A DNA stretch of 10,187 nt, taken from the NCBI GenBank assembly GCA_965370435.1, contig CBDUUP010000140.1:1-10187 (forward strand), read 5' to 3'. The notes below the pieces were generated by a model. That model made no database searches and was not told the DNA's origin. It saw only the letters and a program-made list of their open reading frames with translations. This document shows, one piece after another, positions 1 through 5,181 of the stretch. A program made the translations under genes and the position numbers. The stretch's first letter is position 1. Each line of letters begins with the position of its first letter. This stretch comes from CBDUUP01 sp965370435 (GTDB taxonomy: Bacteria > Chloroflexota > Anaerolineae > Anaerolineales > UBA11579).

Positions 1-1
1 C

Positions 2-457
2 GCCCCGGCATTGCCTGGCGATCTATTCGATATCACTTTGCAAAATGAAAGCCTCCTGATTCAATCCGGGTCGTACGTCGCTTCTGAATCGGGTGTTGAG
101 CTTGACACGAAATGGAGTGGAGCCAAAACCTTTTTCGCTTCGGAAGGACTTATCATGCTGCGGGGGAGCGGCAACGGACAACTCCTATTATCCTCCTATG
201 GCGCCATCCATGAAAAAAATCTTTCCGCGGGAGAGAAATATTTCGTGGACACCGGTCACCTGGTTGCATTTTCTGAGGGGATCAATTTTAATGTCAAGAA
301 AGTTGGCGGCTTGAAATCAACGCTCTTCAGCGGCGAGGGTTTGGTTGTGGAATTGACCGGACCAGGCCGGGTGTTGATGCAAACCCGTTCCGCGAATGCT
401 TTCCTTTCGTGGCTAATACCCAAGCTGCCAAAGCCATCCAGCTCTGCTAGGAGATAA
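2..457 (+). CDS. AIM24 / TIGR00266 family protein, C-terminal part (5' end outside the window)
   Basis: The frame is open from the left edge to a TAA stop at 455-457, giving about 151 visible residues. A TTG at 11 would be a possible start, but the codons before it are also open and the protein begins in mid-domain, so the gene is 5'-truncated. The visible pattern is that of the AIM24 (TIGR00266) beta-sandwich family: a hydrophobic 'GSYVASESGVELDT' stretch, 'FFASEGLIMLRGSGNGQLLL', 'GEKYFVDTGHLVAF', and 'GGLKSTLFSGEGLVVELTGPGRVLMQTR'. The Val-Asp-Thr-Gly-His segment and the Gly-rich Leu-Thr-Gly-Pro-Gly-Arg-Val turn are hallmark parts. The bacterial members have no settled biochemical role; the yeast namesake Aim24 is a mitochondrial protein. 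There is no signal peptide or membrane segment in the visible part. The family call is firm, the function unknown. Confidence 0.85.
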   Translation, partial: APALPGDLFDITLQNESLLIQSGSYVASESGVELDTKWSGAKTFFASEGLIMLRGSGNGQLLLSSYGAIHEKNLSAGEKYFVDTGHLVAFSEGINFNVKKVGGLKSTLFSGEGLVVELTGPGRVLMQTRSANAFLSWLIPKLPKPSSSARR

Positions 458-463
458 TCTGTC

Positions 464-495
464 AAAGCGTTGTAACACTGAAACGCTGAAAAACT
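464..495 (+). repeat. Dispersed degenerate intergenic repeat, copy 1
   Basis: Three words occur here: AAAGCGTTG at 464-472, AACACTGAA at 474-482 and CGCTGAAAAACT at 484-495. They recur in the same order at 2841-2849, 2892-2899 (AACACTGAA from 2891) and 2917-2928, in the intergenic DNA that follows the acyl-CoA synthetase stop. Both copies start within seven bases of a stop codon on the same strand, so they look like members of a degenerate intergenic repeat family rather than chance matches. Function unknown. Confidence 0.55.
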
Positions 496-499
496 TTCT

Positions 500-518
500 A
501 TTGATTTACTAAATCAAT
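500..518. terminator. Small hairpin after the AIM24-family gene, weak terminator candidate
   Basis: ATTGATTT (500-507) pairs perfectly with AAATCAAT (511-518) around an ACT loop. The stem is AT-rich and is not followed by a T-run on the plus strand. On the minus strand it is followed by a short T-containing stretch (the complement of 489-499). It may help end transcription of the AIM24-family gene, but the evidence is thin. Confidence 0.3.
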
Positions 519-578
519 GTTATGCCGTATGTTGGTGAAATGGTGTAACGCATTTGTTGTATTTCGCCAAGGTAGAGG

Positions 579-629
579 CAGACCCCAAGGGTCTCTGACG
601 ACCGAAGGTCGTAAGACCCTTGGGGTCTG
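579..629. repeat. 51-nt palindromic repeat element (REP/MITE-like hairpin)
   Basis: The arms CAGACCCCAAGGGTCT (579-594) and AGACCCTTGGGGTCTG (614-629) are perfect 16-bp reverse complements. Inside them ACGACC (598-603) pairs with GGTCGT (607-612) around a GAA loop; T596 can also pair with A613, leaving G597 bulged. Each outer arm contains the self-complementary core ACCCCAAGGGT or its like. No T-run follows on either strand, so it is not a standard intrinsic terminator. The long two-part stem with a tiny loop suggests a mobile or repetitive extragenic palindrome. Confidence 0.7.
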
Positions 630-699
630 GAGTTGAGTTCCAGGCCTTTGATGGTGTTAGTTCTGATTGTAATTGAGGAGCGCATCTTTTCAGTCGTGC

Positions 700-728
700 T
701 TGCCAAGCATTGGTTATCCTGATATTAT
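700..728 (+). promoter_or_regulatory. Candidate sigma-70 promoter for the response regulator
   Basis: TTGCCA (700-705) and TATTAT (723-728) each match the -35 and -10 consensus at five of six positions with an ideal 17-base spacer. The -10 box ends 33 bases before the ATG at 762, leaving a short leader. Based on sequence match alone. Confidence 0.5.
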
Positions 729-761
729 TATTTCACTGATTCTTAGCCTTGAGAGAGATCA

Positions 762-1139
762 ATGAGCAAGCCATTAGCCTTAATTGTTGAAGACGATCTG
801 TATTCGGCCAAACTCTACGGACGGATATTAGAGGCGGTTGGTTTTGAATTTGAAATCGTCGCTGCGAGAGAAGCAGCGTTTTCCTGGCTCGAAGAGAATG
901 TGCCGAATTTAGTTGTTCTGGATTTACGCCTTGACCACGATGAACCAGGGGAGGATATCCTGTATAAAATTCGGGCCGACGAGCGGATGAAGGAGACCCG
1001 GGTTATCATTGTCACGGCCTACTCAAGAATGGTTGATGAGATCCAGGAAAAAGCTGACCTCGTAATCATCAAGCCCATCAACGCTAGGGCGCTAAAAGAT
1101 ATAGTCGAGGGCATGACCGAAAATTTCTCTAGCGATTGA
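762..1139 (+). CDS. Single-domain response regulator (CheY-like receiver)
   Basis: This 125-residue protein is a complete receiver domain with no output domain. Receiver domains accept a phosphoryl group from a histidine kinase and signal by protein contact. The diagnostic residues are all present: acidic pocket E10-D11-D12, phospho-acceptor D54 in 'LVVLDLRL', the switch Thr85 in 'IIVTAYS' and the conserved Lys104 followed by Pro105 in 'VIIKPIN'. The beta5 strand and the Lys-Pro are followed by a short final helix, so the length is normal for a stand-alone CheY/Spo0F-like protein. The ATG is preceded by a weak GAGAG Shine-Dalgarno at 751-755. No histidine kinase is visible in the window, so its partner is unknown. 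It is separated by 110 bases from the acyl-CoA synthetase, which has its own promoter signal, so a functional link is not implied. Confidence 0.93.
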   Translation: MSKPLALIVEDDLYSAKLYGRILEAVGFEFEIVAAREAAFSWLEENVPNLVVLDLRLDHDEPGEDILYKIRADERMKETRVIIVTAYSRMVDEIQEKADLVIIKPINARALKDIVEGMTENFSSD

Positions 1140-1184
1140 TCCAACATAATCACGATATACTGTTACACTCCCTTCCAGGTAAAC

Positions 1185-1213
1185 TTGACAGATTTTCATA
1201 TTCTTGCCATATT
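1185..1213 (+). promoter_or_regulatory. Candidate promoter for the acyl-CoA synthetase
   Basis: A perfect TTGACA (1185-1190) is followed after 17 bases by CATATT (1208-1213), a 4/6 match to the -10 consensus. It sits 36 bases before the chosen ATG at 1250, which supports transcription starting downstream of the response regulator gene and also supports the later start codon. Confidence 0.45.
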
Positions 1214-1238
1214 CAATTATTTCACATTACCCCAAAAC

Positions 1239-1243
1239 AGGAG
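1239..1243 (+). promoter_or_regulatory. Shine-Dalgarno deciding the acyl-CoA synthetase start
   Basis: AGGAG lies six bases before the ATG at 1250. It decides this start over the in-frame TTG at 1136, which overlaps the response regulator stop and would add 38 residues unlike the family N-terminus. Confidence 0.75.
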
Positions 1244-1249
1244 CTAACG

Positions 1250-2839
1250 ATGATCGTCCCCCTCACACCTTTGGAATTCAGGCAGCGCGCGGTGCAATTC
1301 TTTGGCTCTAAAATCGGTATCGTAGATGGCGATAAAGAGTTCACCTATGCAGAATATGATTTGCGAATCAACCGCCTTGCCAACGCGATGACCGGATTGG
1401 GTTTGGGTCAGGGCGACGTGGTGTCGTTTGTCACCTACAATTCGCACCAATTGTTGGAAGCCTATTACGCAGTGCCTCAAATTTCCGGTGTGCTGAATCC
1501 TATCAACATCCGTCTCAGCTCTCTTGAAATTGAGTACATCCTCAACCACGCTGAAACTAAAGCGTTATTTTTCCATCACGATTTTGCGCCGTTGGTTGAC
1601 AGCATCCGTCAAAAACTGCCCGGCGTCAAACACTTTATTGTCATGGAGCCGGAGGAAGGAGCGCTTGACTGGGCGCAGGAGTATGAGGTCCTCATGGAGG
1701 CGGCGGCTCCTGAAGCGGAGGTGGATCTCGATTCGGTAGATGAAAATGCCGTAATCGAGTTATTCTATACCTCTGGAACTACGGGGCCGCCCAAAGGTGT
1801 TGCCATTACCAACCGGTCCCTATACCTGCATACACTCACGGCGATCACTGCATTTCAGGTCACAGATGCAGATACGTTATTGCACGTTGTGCCCCTATTT
1901 CACGTTAATGGCTGGGGGACGCCTCAATTCTTGACCGTAGTCGGCGGAAAACACGTCACCCTGCGAAAGGTTGATTTTGGGGAGATATTGCGTTTGGTAG
2001 AGAAAGAACGAGTAACCAAGCTGCTCGGCGTCCCCACTATCTTCAATGGCTTGTGCCAGCATCCCGACCTCGACAAATATGATATCAGCAGCCTGAAGGA
2101 GGTAATCATTGGCGGCGCGCCTTCTTCGCTATCGCTCATCGAGGATATAGAAGAGAAGATGGGCTGCCGGGCGTACGTTGGCTATGGATTGACAGAAACA
2201 ACGCCATTCGCGGTCAGTTCAAGGCCCAAAGCCCACATGCCAACCGACAACGCTTCACGCCGCAGAATCCAAGCCAAGACTGGCTTGCCAATCGTCGGTG
2301 TCCGGGTGCGGGTGATGGACGACCAGGGCAATGACGTTCCGTGGGATGAAAAATCCATCGGTGAGATCACGGTAAGAAGCAACAACGTAATGCAAGGATA
2401 TCTAAAAGACCCAGAAGGGACTGATGCTGTCGTCGTTGACGGCTGGTTCCACACCGGTGATATGGCGGTGGTGGACGAAGAAGGATTCCTGACCATCGTA
2501 GACCGTAAAAAAGATATCATCATATCGGGTGGAGAGAATATCTCTTCGGTTGAAGTAGAGAACGTGATCCAGAACCATCCGGCTGTTTTTGAGACAGTCG
2601 TCATCGGAGTGCCGGATGACCAATGGGGGGAGGTTCCGAAGGCGTTGGTGGTTCTCAAACCAGGGGAAAAGGCAACCGAGGAGGAACTCATCGAGCACGT
2701 CCGCGCCCACTTGGCCGGATTCAAAGCTCCCAAATCCATCAAGTTCTATGATGAGCTTCCCAAAGGCGGGACGGGGAAAATTCTCAAACGCGATCTACGA
2801 GCGCCTTATTGGGAGGGGCGCGAGAAGAAGGTTCAATAG
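1250..2839 (+). CDS. AMP-forming acyl-CoA synthetase (fatty/medium-chain acyl-CoA ligase type)
   Basis: This 529-residue cytosolic enzyme of the ANL superfamily activates a carboxylic acid with ATP to an acyl-adenylate and then transfers it to CoA. The motifs are in order: phosphate-binding loop 'FYTSGTTGPPKGV' (172-184), 'VPLFHVNGWG' (214-223), 'YGLTET' (312-317), 'GWFHTGD' with Asp404, hinge region 'DRKKD' (418-422), 'SGGENISSVEVE' (426-437), and C-terminal 'PKGGTGKILKRDL' with the catalytic Lys510. Length and motif wording fit the medium/long-chain fatty acid-CoA ligase branch rather than acetyl-CoA synthetase, which is longer. The substrate cannot be read from sequence; fatty, aryl or branched acids are all possible. 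Start chosen at 1250 from SD, promoter and family fit; a longer frame begins at TTG 1136. It is followed by an intrinsic terminator, so it is a separate transcript from the ACAD-ETF operon, although probably in the same pathway. Confidence 0.93.
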   Translation: MIVPLTPLEFRQRAVQFFGSKIGIVDGDKEFTYAEYDLRINRLANAMTGLGLGQGDVVSFVTYNSHQLLEAYYAVPQISGVLNPINIRLSSLEIEYILNHAETKALFFHHDFAPLVDSIRQKLPGVKHFIVMEPEEGALDWAQEYEVLMEAAAPEAEVDLDSVDENAVIELFYTSGTTGPPKGVAITNRSLYLHTLTAITAFQVTDADTLLHVVPLFHVNGWGTPQFLTVVGGKHVTLRKVDFGEILRLVEKERVTKLLGVPTIFNGLCQHPDLDKYDISSLKEVIIGGAPSSLSLIEDIEEKMGCRAYVGYGLTETTPFAVSSRPKAHMPTDNASRRRIQAKTGLPIVGVRVRVMDDQGNDVPWDEKSIGEITVRSNNVMQGYLKDPEGTDAVVVDGWFHTGDMAVVDEEGFLTIVDRKKDIIISGGENISSVEVENVIQNHPAVFETVVIGVPDDQWGEVPKALVVLKPGEKATEEELIEHVRAHLAGFKAPKSIKFYDELPKGGTGKILKRDLRAPYWEGREKKVQ

Positions 2840-2840
2840 T

Positions 2841-2940
2841 AAAGCGTTGGAACGTTGGAAAGTTGAAACGTTGAAACAGTAATTCCATATAACACTGAAT
2901 CGCATATCTACTGATTCGCTGAAAAACTGAAACGCTGAAA
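2841..2940 (+). repeat. Short tandem repeat (8-bp period) and dispersed repeat, copy 2
   Basis: Four consecutive octamers start at 2845: CGTTGGAA, CGTTGGAA, AGTTGAAA, CGTTGAAA (to 2876). After them come AACACTGAA (2891-2899), CGCTGAAAAACT (2917-2928) and AACGCTGAAA (2931-2940). The first word AAAGCGTTG (2841-2849) and the later two recur at 464-495 in the same order. The block begins directly after the TAG stop of the synthetase. It is low-complexity, not coding, and looks like an expanded version of the copy after the AIM24-family gene. Confidence 0.65.
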
Positions 2941-2962
2941 TGCAAAATGCAATGCTAACGAG

Positions 2963-3008
2963 AAGGAGCGGGATTGGTTTTTCCAAAGGCCAATCCCGTT
3001 CCTTTTTT
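2963..3008 (+). terminator. Strong rho-independent terminator after the acyl-CoA synthetase
   Basis: The arm 2965-2977 (GGAGCGGGATTGG) pairs with 2990-3002 (CCAATCCCGTTCC), 13 bp with one G-U pair, and A2963-A2964 can pair with the first Ts to lengthen the stem. The loop is 12 bases. Six Ts (3003-3008) follow immediately on the plus strand. The minus side lacks a comparable T-run, so it acts on plus-strand transcripts and insulates the following operon. Confidence 0.85.
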
Positions 3009-3044
3009 ATGCTATGACACCCCTCTATCAATTGGGGGATTTAA

Positions 3045-3072
3045 TTGACAATCTTTCAAGCTATGATAAAAT
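3045..3072 (+). promoter_or_regulatory. Strong sigma-70 promoter with extended -10 for the ACAD-etfBA operon
   Basis: A perfect TTGACA (3045-3050) is separated by 16 bases from TAAAAT (3067-3072, five of six matches), which is preceded by TGA to give the extended -10 TGN motif (3064-3066). Transcription should start near 3079, giving a leader of about 140 bases before the ATG at 3219. It stands right after the terminator, as expected for an independent, inducible operon. Confidence 0.75.
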
Positions 3073-3084
3073 ATGCTTGTTAGT

Positions 3085-3104
3085 GAGACCGACCGGTCTG
3101 TCTC
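3085..3104. promoter_or_regulatory. Palindromic operator, TetR-family type
   Basis: GAGACCGACC-GGTCTGTCTC is a 20-bp palindrome with a single mismatched pair (C3090 against T3099). It starts about 12 bases after the -10 box, so a bound protein would cover the transcription start. The even-length, spacer-free form with a GACCGGTC centre is typical of TetR-family operators, including those of repressors of fatty-acid and acyl-CoA genes that are released by acyl-CoA. No regulator gene is visible in the window. I did not see another copy at the other promoters here. The identity of the regulator is inference. Confidence 0.65.
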
Positions 3105-3150
3105 TTCGCTATGTCAGCCCAACATTGTCTCAATTATAAAATTCTGAGGA

Positions 3151-3173
3151 CCACCAGTAGCTATTGCTGGTGG
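3151..3173 (+). promoter_or_regulatory. Leader hairpin in the ACAD-etfBA 5' untranslated region
   Basis: CCACCAG (3151-3157) pairs with CTGGTGG (3167-3173), and two further weak pairs (U3158-G3166, A3159-U3165) leave a five-base loop. It lies about 70 bases into the predicted leader and 30 bases before the Shine-Dalgarno. It is followed by GAAAATA, not a T-run, so it is not an intrinsic terminator. I recognise no riboswitch class here. It may stabilise the mRNA or be incidental. Confidence 0.4.
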
Positions 3174-3203
3174 GAAAATACTAGATAACCTAATTACACA
3201 ACC

Positions 3204-3211
3204 AAGGAGGT
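3204..3211 (+). promoter_or_regulatory. Near-perfect Shine-Dalgarno for the ACAD
   Basis: AAGGAGGT lies seven bases before the ATG at 3219 and is fully complementary to the 16S rRNA tail, indicating strong translation of the first gene of the operon. Confidence 0.85.
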
Positions 3212-3218
3212 TGGCAAT

Positions 3219-4355
3219 ATGATAGATTTCACCTTCACCGAAGAACAAGAATTATTTAGAAAAGCGGCCCGCGAATTCGCCGAGACCAAGATCGCTCCCC
3301 TGGTCCCGGAAATGGAAAATAGCTGGCAAGCCTATGAGAAACCGGTAAAGGCTTTGGCCGAAGCGGAGATGATGGCCATCACCATCCCGGAGGAATACGG
3401 CGGCTTGGGTTTGGGATACACCGCCCGATTGATCGCCCTGGAAGAGATCAGCCGGATTTCGGTGGCGACGGCGATGATGCTGCAAGTGTTTGCGCTGGGC
3501 ATTGAAACCATTCTCAAATTCGGCACTGATGAACAGAAGCAGAAATATTTGCCCGGTTTAGCGAGCGGTGAAAGGATGGCGACGGTCGCGGTGACAGAGG
3601 CGACCGGCGGTTCTGACCCCAAGGGATGCCGGTCAACCTACAGGAAAGACGGGGATGATTACATTCTCAATGGCCGCAAGTGCTTCATCACCAACTCCCA
3701 CATCGCCGACACGATCACGGTATTAGCTGTAGACGAGGAGAATCCCGAAGCCTTCTCGACCTTCATTGTAGAAGGCGGGATGGATGGCTACAAGGCAACC
3801 CACGAAGAGCACAAAGTAGGCATGCGGGGCTGCAACACCGGTGAGATGGTATTTGAAAACTGTCGTGTTCCCGGTGAAAACCTGTTAGGCACAGAAGGGA
3901 AAGGTATGCGGGTTGCGATGTCGGCCATCGGTGATTCTGGACGGGGCGGCATGGTCGGCTGCGCATTGGGATTGCAGGCGGCTTGCCTGGAAGAGTCGGT
4001 GAAGTTCGCCAACGAGCGAATCCTTTATGGAAAGCCGATCAGCAAATTGCAGACCATTCAAAACAAGCTAGCCGATATGAAAATTGATCTGGAAGCAGGC
4101 CGCTTACTAGGCTATCGAGCCGCGGCTATGCAAGATCAAGGCCTTCGGTCAAGCAACGAATTCGCGGTGGCAAAATACTACACTACAGAGGCCGCCCAGA
4201 GAGCGGCGAAAATGGCGGTAGACATCCACGGCGGATACGGCTGCATGGAAGAATTCGCAGTGACCCGGTTCCTGCGAGACTCCTTTGTCCTGGGACCGTC
4301 CGCGGGCACTTCGGATATTATGAAGGTCATCATCGCACGTTGGGTTCTCTCGTAA
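3219..4355 (+). CDS. Acyl-CoA dehydrogenase family flavoprotein lacking both canonical catalytic glutamates
   Basis: The 378 residues match the usual length of an acyl-CoA dehydrogenase, an FAD enzyme that normally oxidises the alpha-beta bond of an acyl-CoA and hands electrons to ETF. Visible parts in order: N-terminal helical domain 'FTFTEEQELFRKAAREF' (4-20), 'IPEEYGGLGLGY' (56-67), the FAD/substrate strand 'VTEATGGSDPKG' (125-136), 'GRKCFITNS' (152-160), 'VGMRGCNTGEMVFENCRVP' (200-218), the helix starting Arg242, 'NERILYGKPISKLQTIQNKLADM' (265-287), and the end 'GGYGCMEEFAVTRFLRDS...AGTSDIMKVIIAR'. Gap-free alignment to medium-chain ACAD from Arg-Asp onward puts Ala362 where that enzyme has its catalytic Glu376, and Gly241 just before Arg242 where isovaleryl- and long-chain ACADs carry theirs. 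Asp239 is the nearest acidic residue. So the reaction may be atypical, a reductase or a different base, or a partner subunit may supply it. First gene of an operon with etfB and etfA. Confidence 0.93.
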   Translation: MIDFTFTEEQELFRKAAREFAETKIAPLVPEMENSWQAYEKPVKALAEAEMMAITIPEEYGGLGLGYTARLIALEEISRISVATAMMLQVFALGIETILKFGTDEQKQKYLPGLASGERMATVAVTEATGGSDPKGCRSTYRKDGDDYILNGRKCFITNSHIADTITVLAVDEENPEAFSTFIVEGGMDGYKATHEEHKVGMRGCNTGEMVFENCRVPGENLLGTEGKGMRVAMSAIGDSGRGGMVGCALGLQAACLEESVKFANERILYGKPISKLQTIQNKLADMKIDLEAGRLLGYRAAAMQDQGLRSSNEFAVAKYYTTEAAQRAAKMAVDIHGGYGCMEEFAVTRFLRDSFVLGPSAGTSDIMKVIIARWVLS

Positions 4356-4379
4356 AAGGAAAGGAGAATTAGAACGCCA

Positions 4380-5177
4380 ATGTACAAGGTTGTCGTCTGC
4401 GTTAAGGCAGTCCCGGATCCCGATGAGTCTGACAAAATCAGGATTGATCCGGTCTCCAAAACCCTGCCCCGGCACGACATCCCTTTAGTCATCAATCCGT
4501 TAGACAGAAACGCGCTGGAGGCGGCTCTTCAGCTCAAAGAGCAAACTGAGGCCCACATTACGGTGCTCAGTATGGGACCGCCTCCGGCGGGGAACATCGT
4601 CAAGGAATGTCTGGCTCTGGGCGCGGACGAAGGGGTTTTGCTTTCAGATCGGGCATTTGCCGGGGCGGACGCCTATGCTACAGCCTACACCCTAGCTAAA
4701 GCCATTGAGAAAATCGGATTGCCGGATATGATCTTCTGCGGCAGAGCCAGCAGCGATGGCAGCACAGAATGGGTCGGCCCGGAAATCGGCGTGTTTCTCA
4801 ATATACCGGTGGTCAGCATGGTGAGGGAAATCGTCGAACAAGCACAAGATTCCTGGACTGTAAAAGCCAATCTGGAGGGCGGTTACCGCCTGGTGAAAGT
4901 GAAACTCCCCGCCGTCTTTACGGTGACCCGCGATATAAATACCTACCGAACGTTGAGTTTTTCAGGGATCGTCAAGGCCAGAAAAAAGGAGATCACCCAG
5001 TGGGGTATTTCTGATCTGGATGTCAGTGAAGATGCGGTTGGGCTAAAAGGATCGCCTACCATTGTCTCTGATCTCACTACCCTGGAAGCCAAGCGAGAAG
5101 TGGAATTCCTGGAGGGGACGAGTGAGGAAAAAGCCGAGGAACTCCTTCAAAGGTTAGTTCGTGCGGGGGTGATATAG
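4380..5177 (+). CDS. etfB: Electron transfer flavoprotein beta subunit
   Basis: These 265 residues form a complete EtfB, the small subunit of the cytosolic ETF heterodimer that takes electrons from the ACAD. The N-terminus 'MYKVVVCVKAVPDPDE', 'INPLDRNALEAALQLKE' (38-54), 'CLALGADEGVLLSDRAFAGADAYATA' (77-102), 'IFCGRASSDGSTEWVGPEIG' (118-137), 'FSGIVKARKKEI' (194-205) and the C-terminal tail 'EFLEGTSEEKAEELLQRL' (242-259) are family hallmarks. The Asp126-Gly-Ser-Thr129 ... Val-Gly-Pro stretch resembles the DGDTAQVGP of clostridial-type EtfB, in which this loop binds a second FAD, and differs from the mitochondrial version that binds AMP; but Gln of that motif is Trp131 here. Starts 24 bases after the ACAD stop, with AGGAG at 4362-4366, a rather long 13 bases before the ATG. 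Four bases before etfA. Confidence 0.93.
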   Translation: MYKVVVCVKAVPDPDESDKIRIDPVSKTLPRHDIPLVINPLDRNALEAALQLKEQTEAHITVLSMGPPPAGNIVKECLALGADEGVLLSDRAFAGADAYATAYTLAKAIEKIGLPDMIFCGRASSDGSTEWVGPEIGVFLNIPVVSMVREIVEQAQDSWTVKANLEGGYRLVKVKLPAVFTVTRDINTYRTLSFSGIVKARKKEITQWGISDLDVSEDAVGLKGSPTIVSDLTTLEAKREVEFLEGTSEEKAEELLQRLVRAGVI

Positions 5178-5181
5178 CAAC

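Larger units (their letters stand above)
458..761. other. Intergenic region with repeats and a promoter
   Basis: This is 304 bases without a convincing gene. In order it holds three short words (464-495) that recur in the same order in the intergenic DNA after the acyl-CoA synthetase gene, an 8-bp hairpin (500-518), a 51-nt palindromic repeat (579-629) and a sigma-70-like promoter (700-728) in front of the response regulator. The only sizeable reading frame across it, on the minus strand at 509-706, runs through the palindrome and resembles no family, so I do not call it. Confidence 0.7.
2840..3218. other. Intergenic control region between the synthetase and the ACAD-ETF operon
   Basis: These 379 bases hold no gene I can support. 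In order: an 8-bp-period tandem repeat and related words (2841-2940), an intrinsic terminator (2963-3008), a strong promoter (3045-3072), a 20-bp palindrome (3085-3104), a leader hairpin (3151-3173) and a near-consensus Shine-Dalgarno (3204-3211). The minus-strand frame at 2795-3031 crosses the repeats and terminator and has no family character. Confidence 0.8.

Noticed and set aside
1136..1249. Extension of the acyl-CoA synthetase to an in-frame TTG overlapping the response regulator stop
   Set aside because: The 38 extra residues do not look like the family N-terminus, whereas ATG 1250 has AGGAG at ideal spacing and a promoter just upstream inside the supposed extension.
2182..2742. Minus-strand open frame of 186 codons inside the acyl-CoA synthetase
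   Set aside because: It is antisense to strongly conserved motifs of the ligase, its composition is Ser/Thr-rich as expected for a shadow frame, and it matches no family.
3062..3067. TATGAT as the -10 box for the TTGACA at 3045
   Set aside because: The spacer would be only 11 bases. TAAAAT at 3067-3072 gives 16 bases and an extended -10.
3151..3173. Intrinsic terminator or attenuator in the ACAD leader
   Set aside because: The hairpin is followed by GAAAATA, not a T-run, and no alternative antiterminator pairing was evident.
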